From: Chloroflexia bacterium SDU3-3
GTDB lineage: Bacteria > Chloroflexota > Chloroflexia > Chloroflexales > Roseiflexaceae
Reading direction: 5' to 3'
Length of the DNA stretch: 64,000 bases
Assembly (NCBI GenBank): GCA_009268125.1
Contig: WBOU01000010.1
Coordinates: 62,001-126,000 of the forward strand
Shown: positions 27,006 to 34,308 of the stretch, piece by piece
Layout: every line of letters begins with the position of its first letter
How positions within the stretch are numbered: the stretch's first letter is position 1
Notes under the pieces: generated by a model
Databases searched by the model: none
Told to the model about the DNA's origin: nothing
What the model saw: the letters and a program-made list of their open reading frames with translations, nothing else
Position numbers and translations under genes: made by a program

Positions 27006-27497
27006 CTAGTAATACAGGATGTCCCAGTGGCTGCCCTCGCGCGCGTAGATGTTGCCCGCCGCCGACTGATACATCGCCGCGCCATCGCTGCGCACGCCGA
27101 TGTAGGTGTAGGCGCTGGTGATCCAGTTGTTCACGCAGGTGCTGATGCTTATGTCCACCTTGTAGCCGTTCCAATGGCTGTAGGTGCCGCTGGCGTGCCC
27201 GGTCTCGGTGCCGCCGGTGATGTTGACCGCGCAGCCGCTGGCGTTCTTGAACACGATGATGCTATCGATCGTGCCCGAGTTGATCTGCTCGAACGAGGTG
27301 CAGGTGGCATTGTTGCGGTTGCTACAGCCGCCGCTGGATGACCAGGTGATCCCAGCCGCGCTCAGCTTGGCGGTGGCCTGGGCGTGGGTCAGCTTGGTGC
27401 CGCTGGCGTAGGTGGGCGGGGCGAAGCTCATGCCCAGCAGGAGAATGGCGAGGGCGGCGATGAGACGGCGGACTCCGGCGGATGTACGGGTGGTCAT
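27006..27497 (-). CDS. small secreted protein, M15/DD-peptidase-like fold suspected
   Basis: The protein has 163 residues with a signal peptide (about 1-31, ending PPTYASG). The mature part has THAQATAKLSAAGITW, then four Cys that could form two disulfides. It also has the pattern ETGHASGTYSHWNGYKVDI, which matches the SxHxxGxxxD zinc-site pattern of VanY/M15 peptidases, and a late EGSHWDILYY that could supply the third ligand. It may be a cell-wall hydrolase or a substrate-binding relic of that fold. The assignment is by motif only. Confidence 0.5.
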   Translation of the reverse strand: MTTRTSAGVRRLIAALAILLLGMSFAPPTYASGTKLTHAQATAKLSAAGITWSSSGGCSNRNNATCTSFEQINSGTIDSIIVFKNASGCAVNITGGTETGHASGTYSHWNGYKVDISISTCVNNWITSAYTYIGVRSDGAAMYQSAAGNIYAREGSHWDILYY

Positions 27498-27626
27498 GAC
27501 GTCGGCTCCTCTTCTTCAGCTTCGGGCGCGCTGGTGCGCCACATGGGGATGCGCGCCATTATAGAGGATGTTACTGGGCGCGATGTCCATTTTGCCTATC
27601 GAAAAATGGACATCGCGCAAGATTGC

Positions 27627-28649
27627 CTAGGCAGCCACGCCATCCAGCTGGGCGCCCCAGCGGCGCGGCGCGCGGCCATGCCAAACGCCGCTGTGGTACA
27701 CATAGCCCGCCAGCAGCGGCAGCGTGATGCTGGCCTCGCCATACACCATCTGCTCCTGGGCCAGGCTCACCTTGCCCCACGAGTTGGCCTCCTTCAGCGT
27801 CGAGCCAGAGAGCGCGCCATCGCGCTCGTCGGCCACGGTGAGCTGCACGGCGTACTGGTGCATGGCCACCTCGTGCCCCAGGAACTCCGCCGACACCACG
27901 ATGTCCTGCACAAAGTTCTTGGGCACGCCGCCGCCCACCATGATCAGGCCGGTCGCCCCCGCGCCAATCTTCACCATGGTCAGCTCGCGGAAGTCCTTCA
28001 CGCTGTCGATCGACACGTGGCGCTGGGGGTGGGCCACTTGGTGCGCCACCAGCCCAAAGCCCGCCGAGCAGTCGGAGAAGGCCGGGACGAAGATCGGGAT
28101 GTCGCGCCGGAAGGCCTCCAGCACGATGCTCTCGGCATCGGGGTGGTGCGCGTCAAGGTGGCGGCCCATCTCGCGGATGAACTCGCGGCTGGAGTAGGCG
28201 CGCGGCTCCAGGGCGTCGGCGATCGCGCGGATGGTGTCGTCGCACACCCGCAGCTCGTTCTCATCGATGTAGGTGTCGTAGATACGGTCGATGGCCCGCT
28301 CGCGCAGGGCGTTGTCGTCGGCGAACGGCGTGCCCTGGTAGTGGCGGAAGCCCAGCGCCTCGAAGAAATCTTGGTCGACGATATTCGCACCGGTGGAGAC
28401 CAGCACATCCACCGCACCAGCGCGCATCAGGTCGAGGAGGACGCCCTTCTGGCCCGCCGATACCAGGCTGCCCGCCAGGGTCATGATCACGGTGGCTGTG
28501 GGGTCGGCCACCATGTCGCGGGCGATGGCGGCGGCGCGGGCCAGGTTGCGGGCCTGGAAGGCGGTCTTGGCCATCATGTCGATCAGCGGCACAACATCGA
28601 CGGACTTGATGTCGATGTGCTCGACCGGGGTGTGGAGAAGATCGTGCAT
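27627..28649 (-). CDS. deoxyhypusine synthase-like protein
   Basis: This 340-residue protein of the DHS family has the NAD-site pieces TLAGSLVSAG and STGANIVDQD, the DCSAGFGLVAH segment and the active-site Lys in ANSWGK, which aligns with the VSWGK of eukaryotic DHS. Bacteria lack eIF5A; characterised bacterial DHS-like enzymes make homospermidine or act elsewhere in polyamine metabolism, so an aminobutyl-transfer reaction from spermidine or putrescine is the best guess. The start at 28649 follows CAGGAG. The gene is preceded by a structured leader ending in a terminator. Confidence 0.82.
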   Translation of the reverse strand: MHDLLHTPVEHIDIKSVDVVPLIDMMAKTAFQARNLARAAAIARDMVADPTATVIMTLAGSLVSAGQKGVLLDLMRAGAVDVLVSTGANIVDQDFFEALGFRHYQGTPFADDNALRERAIDRIYDTYIDENELRVCDDTIRAIADALEPRAYSSREFIREMGRHLDAHHPDAESIVLEAFRRDIPIFVPAFSDCSAGFGLVAHQVAHPQRHVSIDSVKDFRELTMVKIGAGATGLIMVGGGVPKNFVQDIVVSAEFLGHEVAMHQYAVQLTVADERDGALSGSTLKEANSWGKVSLAQEQMVYGEASITLPLLAGYVYHSGVWHGRAPRRWGAQLDGVAA

Positions 28650-28770
28650 CTGCGTGCTCCTGTAGCGTAGAACAGCGATGCCGGGGCAACAAAAAAAGCC
28701 CCGACACGGGGCCTACGGTGCGCTCGCGCGCCCGCCATCGGTTCCCCGCCGTGGCTAGGCCTGCATTATA
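28650..28770 (-). promoter_or_regulatory. promoter and attenuator-like leader of the DHS-like gene
   Basis: On the minus strand TATAAT (28770-28765) is followed at once by GGCCTA (28761-28756), which can pair with TAGGCC (28715-28710). Inside are two further stems: GCCACGG/CCGATGGC (28755-28749 with 28741-28734, one bulged A) and GCGC-GCGA-GCGC (28729-28720). The closing strand overlaps the first arm of a terminator, GCCCCG-TGT-CGGGGC (28712-28698) plus T7 (28697-28691). The start codon lies 42 nt beyond. The layout is that of a riboswitch or attenuator; it matches no class that I recognise. A separate short RNA is the alternative. Confidence 0.6.
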
Positions 28771-28790
28771 GCATGGCTCGGGGCGCGTTC

Positions 28791-29205
28791 TTCACCACGA
28801 AGACACGACGGCGCGAAGAGGGAAAAATAGCCATGAGATGAGGCGTAGCCAACCCTTCTCACCCGGCCCATGCGCCCAATGCGATCAGCGGCGTAGGGGC
28901 GGGTCTCGTGCCCGCCCGCGCCGCGTACAGCGCATCGCCGGGGCGTTCGATGTGCGCGATGTACGCGGCGCGCATCGCATCGCCACGCGCTGTGGGCATC
29001 GGGTGGGGTTACGATGCGGGCGGCGCATCCCGATGGGGCGGACACCAGATCCGCCCCTACAGCCATTGCGGATCATTGCGAACATCGGATCGGGGTCGAT
29101 GTCGGCAATGGAAATTCATCGGCAGCCGCCCGCACAGGGCATCCACGCACCCATCACGCGGAACCACCATCGCGCATGGGAAAGCCGACATTCACGAGCA
29201 TGCGC
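28791..29205. repeat. intergenic cluster of dispersed repeats
   Basis: The cluster starts with TTCACCACGAAGACACGA. It continues with a GC-rich hairpin, GGGCGGGTCTCGTGCCCGCCC (about 28898-28918), and a second one, GGGGCGGACACC/GATCCGCCCCTAC (about 29036-29061). The stretch 28970-29110 (GTGGGCATCGGGTGGGGTT ... GATCGGGGTCGATG) is a diverged copy of 39880-40010. At 29131-29160 GCCGCCCGCACAGGGCATCC matches the right-hand repeats near 36 kb. No gene is seen. Confidence 0.65.
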
Positions 29206-29619
29206 TTACTCCAGCGTGCGCAGGTAGGCCAGCAGATCGGCCATGCGCTGGTCGTCCAGCGGCTGCGGGGCCATCACTCCCATCATGCCCTGGCCGCCCT
29301 GGCGGATCCACTGCGCCACGTTGGTCTCGGTGCGCGGGCGGGCGTTGGGCAGCATGCCCTTGTAGCTCACCCCCGGCATCAGGGTCGGCCCCTCGGCGCT
29401 GAACATGCCCGCCATGCCCGGGCCGACAAGGAACTCGCGCCCGGCGCTGTGGCAGGCCGCGCAGCCCACATCCTGAAACACCTTCGCGCCCGCCGCCGCG
29501 CTGCCCCGCGACGAGATCGAGGTGTCGCTCAGGTCGGCGGGGCCTTGGGCGCAGGCCCCAGCGCCCAGGGCCAGCAGCGCCAGCGCCAAGCCCAGCCACA
29601 CGCGATCAGACAGTGACAT
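29206..29619 (-). CDS. lipoprotein c-type cytochrome (mono-haem)
   Basis: The protein has 137 residues with a lipoprotein-type signal (LALALLALGAGAC), then one haem-binding CAACH and a Met-rich C-terminal half (MMGVMAP) that can supply the sixth ligand. It is a small class I cytochrome anchored outside the membrane, probably an electron shuttle. ATG 29619 is preferred over the longer frame because GAAGAAGGG lies 9 bp upstream. It follows the permease gene after 68 bp on the same strand. Confidence 0.85.
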   Translation of the reverse strand: MSLSDRVWLGLALALLALGAGACAQGPADLSDTSISSRGSAAAGAKVFQDVGCAACHSAGREFLVGPGMAGMFSAEGPTLMPGVSYKGMLPNARPRTETNVAQWIRQGGQGMMGVMAPQPLDDQRMADLLAYLRTLE

Positions 29620-29687
29620 TGTATCCATCCCTTCTTCCACAGCGAAGCCAGGGGCACAGTAGCACAGCGCCACCGCCGTTGCAAACC

Positions 29688-30746
29688 CTAGAGTACGGCG
29701 TTAAACAGATACCCCGTTAGGATGATCGCCAGCGCCACCACGCCCACAAACACCGCCAGCAGCTGCGGCTTCAGCACCCGCCGCAGGATGATCAGCTCGG
29801 GCAGGCTCAGGCCCACCACCGCCATCATGAACGCCAGCACAGTGCCCAGCGCCGCGCCCTTCTCCATCAGCGCGTGCACGATCGGGGTGACCCCGGCGGC
29901 GTTGGAGTAGAGCGGCACGCCCACCAGCACCGCCGCAGGCACCGACCACCAAGCCTGCTGGCCTAGAATCTGCGCCATGGCCTGCTCGGGCACGTAGCCG
30001 TGGATGCCCGCGCCCACCGCGATGCCCAGCACCACATACCGCCACACCTTGCCGAAGATCTCGCCCACGGCGGCCCAGGCCTGCGCCACCCGCCGCGCCC
30101 ACGTCAGCCCGCGCGATTCATCCACACCCTTGCCCACCTGGATCTGCCAGACGAAGCCCTCCACGTAGCGCTCCAGCCGCAGCCGCCCGATCACCACGCC
30201 CGCCACCACCGCGATGCCCAGGCCCGAAGCCAGGTAGAGCGCCGCCACGCGCCAGCCAAACATGCCCAGCAGCATGGTCAGCGCCACCTCGTTGATCACC
30301 GGCGCGGCGATCAGGAACGAGAAGGTGACGCCCAGCGGGATGCCCGACTCCAGAAAGCCGATGAACAGCGGCACCGCCGAGCACGAGCAGAACGGCGTCA
30401 CCACGCCAAGCGACGCGGCCAGCACATTGCCCACACCCTCGCGCCGCCCGCCCAGCAGAGCGCGGGTACGCTCGGGGCTGAAGAACGAGCGCACAATGGT
30501 GATGATGAAGATCATGCCGCTAAGCAGCAGGAAGATCTTCGGCACATCGTAGAGAAAGAACGCCAGCGACTCGCCCAAGTGCGAGCCTTCGGGCAGGCCC
30601 AGCAGCCCATAGGTGAGCCAGCGCGAGAGCGGCTCGATGATGTTGTAGGCCAGCAGCCACGCCGCCGCGCCCGCCGCCACCCGCCCCAGCAGCCCCATAT
30701 CGGCGCGGCTAGGCCTTGGCCAGCGCGCCAGCGATATGCCACCCAT
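29688..30746 (-). CDS. ArsP_1/DUF318-type permease
   Basis: The protein has 352 residues with about eight to ten membrane segments. The hallmark TPFCSCSAVPLFIGFLESGIPLG (about 118-140) and the second-half SVPAAVLVGVPLYSNAAGVTPI define the permease family PF03773, which includes the organoarsenical exporter ArsP and metal-related permeases. With an ArsR regulator and a small dithiol protein upstream, export of a thiophilic metal or metalloid is likely. The start follows TTAGGAGG. Its own operator lies 15 bp upstream of the ATG. Confidence 0.82.
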   Translation of the reverse strand: MGGISLARWPRPSRADMGLLGRVAAGAAAWLLAYNIIEPLSRWLTYGLLGLPEGSHLGESLAFFLYDVPKIFLLLSGMIFIITIVRSFFSPERTRALLGGRREGVGNVLAASLGVVTPFCSCSAVPLFIGFLESGIPLGVTFSFLIAAPVINEVALTMLLGMFGWRVAALYLASGLGIAVVAGVVIGRLRLERYVEGFVWQIQVGKGVDESRGLTWARRVAQAWAAVGEIFGKVWRYVVLGIAVGAGIHGYVPEQAMAQILGQQAWWSVPAAVLVGVPLYSNAAGVTPIVHALMEKGAALGTVLAFMMAVVGLSLPELIILRRVLKPQLLAVFVGVVALAIILTGYLFNAVL

Positions 30747-30760
30747 AGCAGCCTCCTAAC

Positions 30761-30780
30761 ATATGCACACTTCTGAATAT
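30761..30780. promoter_or_regulatory. ArsR-type operator, permease copy
   Basis: ATATGCA N6 TGAATAT is an imperfect palindrome whose outer halves are identical to those of the site upstream of arsR (31454-31473). It lies between the trx terminator and the permease start. Confidence 0.7.
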
Positions 30781-30789
30781 CATTCAGCC

Positions 30790-30821
30790 AAAAAAGGCGA
30801 GGCCCACCCATGGGCCTCGCC
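30790..30821 (-). terminator. rho-independent terminator after arsR-trx
   Basis: On the minus strand GGCGAGGCCCA pairs with TGGGCCTCGCC (11 bp) and is followed by T6. It lies 6 bp after the stop of the small thioredoxin, so the permease needs its own promoter. Confidence 0.88.
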
Positions 30822-30827
30822 AGCGCG

Positions 30828-31067
30828 CTAGGATGCCAGCCATCCCCTGATCTCTTCCTCGCTGGGCAGCCGCCCCGAGACCACAAGCTGTCCCTCCACC
30901 ACCAGCCCCGGCGTGCGCATCACACCGTAGCGCATGATCTCGGCGTAGTCGGTCACCTTCTCGACCGATGTGGGCACGCCCTCGGCATCCGACACCTTCT
31001 GCACCATCGCGGCCAGCCGCTGGCAGTTCGCGCAGCCGGGGCCAAGCACCTTCACATCCTTCATCAT
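30828..31067 (-). CDS. small redox-active disulfide protein (TM0996/MTH895 family)
   Basis: This 79-residue mini-thioredoxin has CANC near the N-terminus (GPGCANCQRL) and the cis-Pro loop MRTPGLVVEGQLVVSG. Members of this family are typically found beside ArsR and the PF03773 permease, as here. It probably passes electrons or the thiophilic ion to the permease system. The start overlaps the end of arsR (ATGA). Confidence 0.88.
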   Translation of the reverse strand: MMKDVKVLGPGCANCQRLAAMVQKVSDAEGVPTSVEKVTDYAEIMRYGVMRTPGLVVEGQLVVSGRLPSEEEIRGWLAS

Positions 31068-31450
31068 CTCGCTCCTTTAGCATCGGCCAGCGCGATCGGC
31101 TGCTGGCGTTCGCTGGCGCACAGCGGGCACGGGCAGCTGGCCGGGCGGCCCAGGGCGGGCGTCGGCCCGCCCAGCATCGTGCGGGCGGCGCCCACCACCG
31201 CCAGCAGGTCGGGCCGGGCCAGGCGGTAGAAGATATTCCACCCCTCGCGCTGATCAGTGATCAGCCCGCTCTCGCGCAGCACCGCGAGCTGCTGCGAGAT
31301 ATAGGCCTGCCGCAGCCCCAGCAGCGCCTCAAGGTGGCACACGCAGGCCCGCTGCTGGCCCAATGCCTCTAGGATGGCGAGGCGGGCAGGGTGGGCCAGC
31401 AGCTTAAACAGCGCCGCCTCGGCGGCGTAGTGGGTGTTCTTCATAGCCAT
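31064..31450 (-). CDS. ArsR-family metal-responsive repressor
   Basis: The protein has 128 residues with a winged helix (about 8-80): LLAHPARLAILEAL, ACVCHLEALLGLRQAYISQQLAVLRESGLI. The ACVC pair matches the CxC of the ArsR/SmtB alpha-3N/alpha-3 metal site, and a C-terminal CPCPLC adds further Cys. It is likely released from DNA by arsenite or another thiophilic ion or organometalloid. It probably controls both its own transcript and the permease through the twin operators. Confidence 0.88.
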   Translation of the reverse strand: MAMKNTHYAAEAALFKLLAHPARLAILEALGQQRACVCHLEALLGLRQAYISQQLAVLRESGLITDQREGWNIFYRLARPDLLAVVGAARTMLGGPTPALGRPASCPCPLCASERQQPIALADAKGAR

Positions 31451-31453
31451 AGT

Positions 31454-31473
31454 ATATGCATGTTCTTGAATAT
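31454..31473. promoter_or_regulatory. ArsR-type operator, arsR copy
   Basis: ATATGCA N6 TGAATAT lies 4 bp upstream of the arsR start, overlapping its -10 region (TATACT on the minus strand). Confidence 0.7.
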
Positions 31474-31606
31474 ATTTCGTGCCGATCTCTCAACCAAACA
31501 TATCATAGCCGATCCCCGCAGCGGTGCGCATTTGCGCCCCGGCCCGTGGATATGCTAGAGCCAGCGGATCTCGACAAGCCTACCCAACAAGCAAAAGGAG
31601 CGCCCC

Positions 31607-32314
31607 ATGAACTGTACCCGCTGCGATCAGCCAAACGCCGACGGAAACGCCTTCTGCACCGCCTGCGGCGCGGCCCTCGCGCCCGCCGCCACCGCGCCCA
31701 CGGTCACATCGGCGAGCGTAGCCCCAGCGCCCGCCGCGCCCAGCCTGCCCACCGCCGCAGGCGTAGCCCCCATCGCCGCCGCGCCCCTGATCGCCACCGC
31801 GCCCAGCGCCGTGGCCCCGGCGGGCATCGCCTTCGCCCCCCAGGTGAATGTGAACGTGACCGCGCAGGCCGCGCCCGCCACGCCCGTGGTGGTGGTGGCC
31901 AGCCAGGCCAGCGGCCCCGGCTGCTTGGTGCGCGCCCTGTACTTCGTGTTCATCGGCGTGTGGTTTGGCGCGCTGTGGACCGGGCTGGCCTGGGCGCTGC
32001 TGGTCTCGATCATCGGCCTGCCGCTGGGCATCATGATGCTCAACCGCATCCCCCAGGTCACCACGCTGCGCACGCCGCGCACCACCACCAACGTGACGGT
32101 GCAGGGCGGCGCGGTGGTGGTAAGCCAGGGCGCTGTGCCGCAGCACCCCTTCGCCATGCGGGCCGCCTACTTCCTGCTGGTGGGCTGGTGGTTCAGCGCG
32201 CTGTGGCTGGGCGTAGCCTGGGGCCTGATCGGCGCGACGCTGGGGCTGGCCCTGCCGATCTCGTTCTGGATGTTCGACCGCACCCCGGCCATCGTCACCC
32301 TGGCCCGCTCGTAG
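31607..32314 (+). CDS. zinc-ribbon protein with two YccF domains
   Basis: The protein has 235 residues. An N-terminal zinc ribbon (CTRCDQPNADGNAFCTACG, residues 3-21) is followed by an Ala/Pro-rich linker (about 22-85) and two YccF-type membrane modules (about 100-150 and 180-230), each with VWFGALWTGLAWALL or a near copy and an IIGLPLGIMMLNRIP-like turn. YccF proteins are membrane proteins of unknown role. The start follows AAAAGGAGCGCCCC. Confidence 0.8.
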   Translation: MNCTRCDQPNADGNAFCTACGAALAPAATAPTVTSASVAPAPAAPSLPTAAGVAPIAAAPLIATAPSAVAPAGIAFAPQVNVNVTAQAAPATPVVVVASQASGPGCLVRALYFVFIGVWFGALWTGLAWALLVSIIGLPLGIMMLNRIPQVTTLRTPRTTTNVTVQGGAVVVSQGAVPQHPFAMRAAYFLLVGWWFSALWLGVAWGLIGATLGLALPISFWMFDRTPAIVTLARS

Positions 32315-32345
32315 CGGCCATACGCACTGTTCAAGGAGCAACACT

Positions 32346-32918
32346 ATGCGACACCGCATCGCCATCATCCTGCTGCCGCTGGCCTGCGCCCTCGCCGCCT
32401 GCGGGGCCAGCGCCACAGGGGCCAGCGCCCCGACCGAGCAGCCCACCGCCATCCCTACCGCCACGCCCGTGCCCAAGGGCGGCAAGTGGGATGTGAGCAA
32501 CGACACCTCATCATTCGATGATAGCCCGCTGGTCACACTCATGCTCAACTCCGAGGAGCAATTCACTAATGGATTGGGCAAAGAGATCCAGCCAGTCCTC
32601 ATACTGCGCTGCAAAGAGCGGTACACCGAAGCATATATTGTGACCGGTGTCCCGCCAGATGTCGAATCAGGCAACCTCGACCACGCATCTGTGCGAATCC
32701 GGCTCGATCAGCAGAAGGCCGAGCTGATCAATATGGGGCAATCCACCGATGGGAAAGGGCTTTTCTTCCCCGACGCGGCGATCATCGACCGCATGGCCAA
32801 GCACGAGCGGCTGCTGTTCTCCTTCACGCCGTTCCAGCAGTCCCCAACCGAGATGAGCTTTGACCTGCGCGGCCTGCCCGACGTGCTGCCCCAGCTGCGC
32901 GCGGCCTGCAAGAAATAG
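32346..32918 (+). CDS. lipoprotein with VasI-like domain
   Basis: The protein has 190 residues with a lipoprotein signal (LLPLACALAACG) and a Thr/Pro linker. The domain (about 45-189) resembles the VasI/TagO type: PVLILRCKERYTEAYIV, FDLRGLPDVLPQLRAACKK. VasI is named from type VI secretion loci, but no such locus is seen here; stand-alone copies occur in many bacteria. It is exposed outside the membrane. It lies 31 bp after the YccF gene, probably in the same operon. Confidence 0.65.
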   Translation: MRHRIAIILLPLACALAACGASATGASAPTEQPTAIPTATPVPKGGKWDVSNDTSSFDDSPLVTLMLNSEEQFTNGLGKEIQPVLILRCKERYTEAYIVTGVPPDVESGNLDHASVRIRLDQQKAELINMGQSTDGKGLFFPDAAIIDRMAKHERLLFSFTPFQQSPTEMSFDLRGLPDVLPQLRAACKK

Positions 32919-32927
32919 GAGCACCCC

Positions 32928-33161
32928 ATGGCCGACACGCCCCACAACCACGCCAGCCCGCCCGAGCTACAGCGCACCCTGGAGGTGTGGCTGCCCCTCG
33001 CCCAGCACATGAACGAGCTGCACGGCTGGCGGGCCAGCGCCGCCCAGCTTGAGCAGCTGGTGCTGATCACCACTCCGATGTTAGGCGGCATCCGCAGCGC
33101 CAGCGACGCCCAGGCCCTGCTATACTATAGCTACGCCCGCATGTACCGAGGAACTCTATGA
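32928..33161 (+). CDS. hypothetical 77-residue protein
   Basis: A short, mostly helical protein (LEVWLPLAQHMNELHGWRASAAQLEQLVLI). It starts 9 bp after the VasI-like gene behind AGGAGC and overlaps the WYL regulator start by 4 bp (ATGA). The coupling suggests that it belongs to the regulator's unit. No family is recognised. Confidence 0.65.
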   Translation: MADTPHNHASPPELQRTLEVWLPLAQHMNELHGWRASAAQLEQLVLITTPMLGGIRSASDAQALLYYSYARMYRGTL

Positions 33162-34186
33162 CATCCCATACTGGAGGAATCAAGCGCAGCTCGCAGTTCA
33201 CCTTCCGCCGTCGCCTGACCCTCATCCGCCAGCTGCTGCGCGAGCCGCAGCGCGCCGATGATCTGATCGATGCGGCCAGGCTGGCGCTCGGCGATGAGAG
33301 CTACCCGGTCGCCGCCCAGGCCGCGCTCAAGCACGACCTAGATGCGCTCAAGGCCGAGTACGGCTGCGATATCCGCTTCGACCGCAGCAGCAGACGCTAT
33401 GTGCTGGAAGACCTGGGCGAACTCGCCCTGCTCGACCTGCCCGACACCTGCATGGAGGCGCTCTCGTTCCTCGATGCGACCTTCCCCGAGGGCGGGGCCA
33501 TCCCCCAGCACGCCTACATCCACCAGCTGCTCAAGCATGTGCGCAGCCTGCTGCCCCAGTCGCGGCGCGACATGCTGGCTAGGCAGCACGGCACGATCAG
33601 CCTGGCCCTGCGCGACGGCGGCACCGACCAGATCGACGCGGCCACGCTGGCCACCGTGCGCCGCGCCTGCAAGCACCGCGAGCTGTTCTTCCGCTACCGC
33701 AGCGCCGCCTTCGACCACGAGTCGTGGTTCCGCGTGGCCCCCTACGAGGTCTTCTTCTCGCCCGAGGGCCATAGCTACCTGGATGCCACGCCGCTTGATT
33801 CCAGCGAACATATCCCCATCCGCAACGAGCCGAAGCACTACCGCATCGACCGAATCGTGCCCGGCTCGGCCAAGGTGCTGCCGCAGGTGCTGCCGCCCAC
33901 GCGCCCGCAGCCGCCCACCTACCAGCTGCGTTACCGCCTGAGCAGCAATGTGGCCAAGCGGCGCGATGTGGCGACCTACTTCCCCAACACGGTCTTCGAC
34001 TACCACGACGACGGCACCGCCACCGTCACCGCCACCATCACCAATATCTGGCAGGCCCGCCACATCCTGCTGCGCTACGGCTCGGGCTGCACCGTCGAGT
34101 CGCCACCGGAGCTGGTGGAGATGTTCCGCGACACCGTGCGCGGCATGGTGGCGGCCTACCTGCCCGACCAGGCAAGCGGGCACTAG
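33158..34186 (+). CDS. WYL-domain transcriptional regulator
   Basis: The protein has 342 residues. The N-terminal part (about 10-80) has a helix-turn-helix-like arrangement with ALKHDLDALKAEYGCDIRFDRSSRRYVLED, the usual bridge in WYL regulators. The middle and end form the WYL sensor (CKHRELFFRYRSAA, FRVAPYEVFFSPEGHSYLDA) and a C-terminal extension. WYL domains sense nucleotides or nucleic acid in known cases. A 36-bp palindrome stands 30 bp after its stop, in front of the next gene, and is a candidate target. Confidence 0.82.
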   Translation: MTSHTGGIKRSSQFTFRRRLTLIRQLLREPQRADDLIDAARLALGDESYPVAAQAALKHDLDALKAEYGCDIRFDRSSRRYVLEDLGELALLDLPDTCMEALSFLDATFPEGGAIPQHAYIHQLLKHVRSLLPQSRRDMLARQHGTISLALRDGGTDQIDAATLATVRRACKHRELFFRYRSAAFDHESWFRVAPYEVFFSPEGHSYLDATPLDSSEHIPIRNEPKHYRIDRIVPGSAKVLPQVLPPTRPQPPTYQLRYRLSSNVAKRRDVATYFPNTVFDYHDDGTATVTATITNIWQARHILLRYGSGCTVESPPELVEMFRDTVRGMVAAYLPDQASGH

Positions 34187-34215
34187 CGCATATTCACGCA
34201 AAAACATGCACTATC

Positions 34216-34251
34216 AAGCATAAATAAGCATATTCATGCTTATTTATGCTT
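34216..34251 (+). promoter_or_regulatory. long perfect palindrome (operator) before the amidohydrolase
   Basis: AAGCATAAATAAGCAT (34216-34231) and ATGCTTATTTATGCTT (34236-34251) are exact inverted copies around ATTC. Each arm itself contains the half-site AGCAT twice. It abuts the -35 box. Confidence 0.85.
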
Positions 34252-34277
34252 GACTTCTCCTCCGAAGCTCCTATAAT
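34250..34277 (+). promoter_or_regulatory. promoter of the amidohydrolase gene
   Basis: TTGACT (34250-34255) and TATAAT (34272-34277) are 16 bp apart. The first base of the -35 is shared with the palindrome. Confidence 0.85.
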
Positions 34278-34308
34278 CACCAGCAACGCGTATAGGAGGA
34301 GGTTTGCC

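Noticed and set aside
32346-32918. Type VI secretion component
   Set aside because: Only the VasI-like domain is present; no other secretion gene is in the window.
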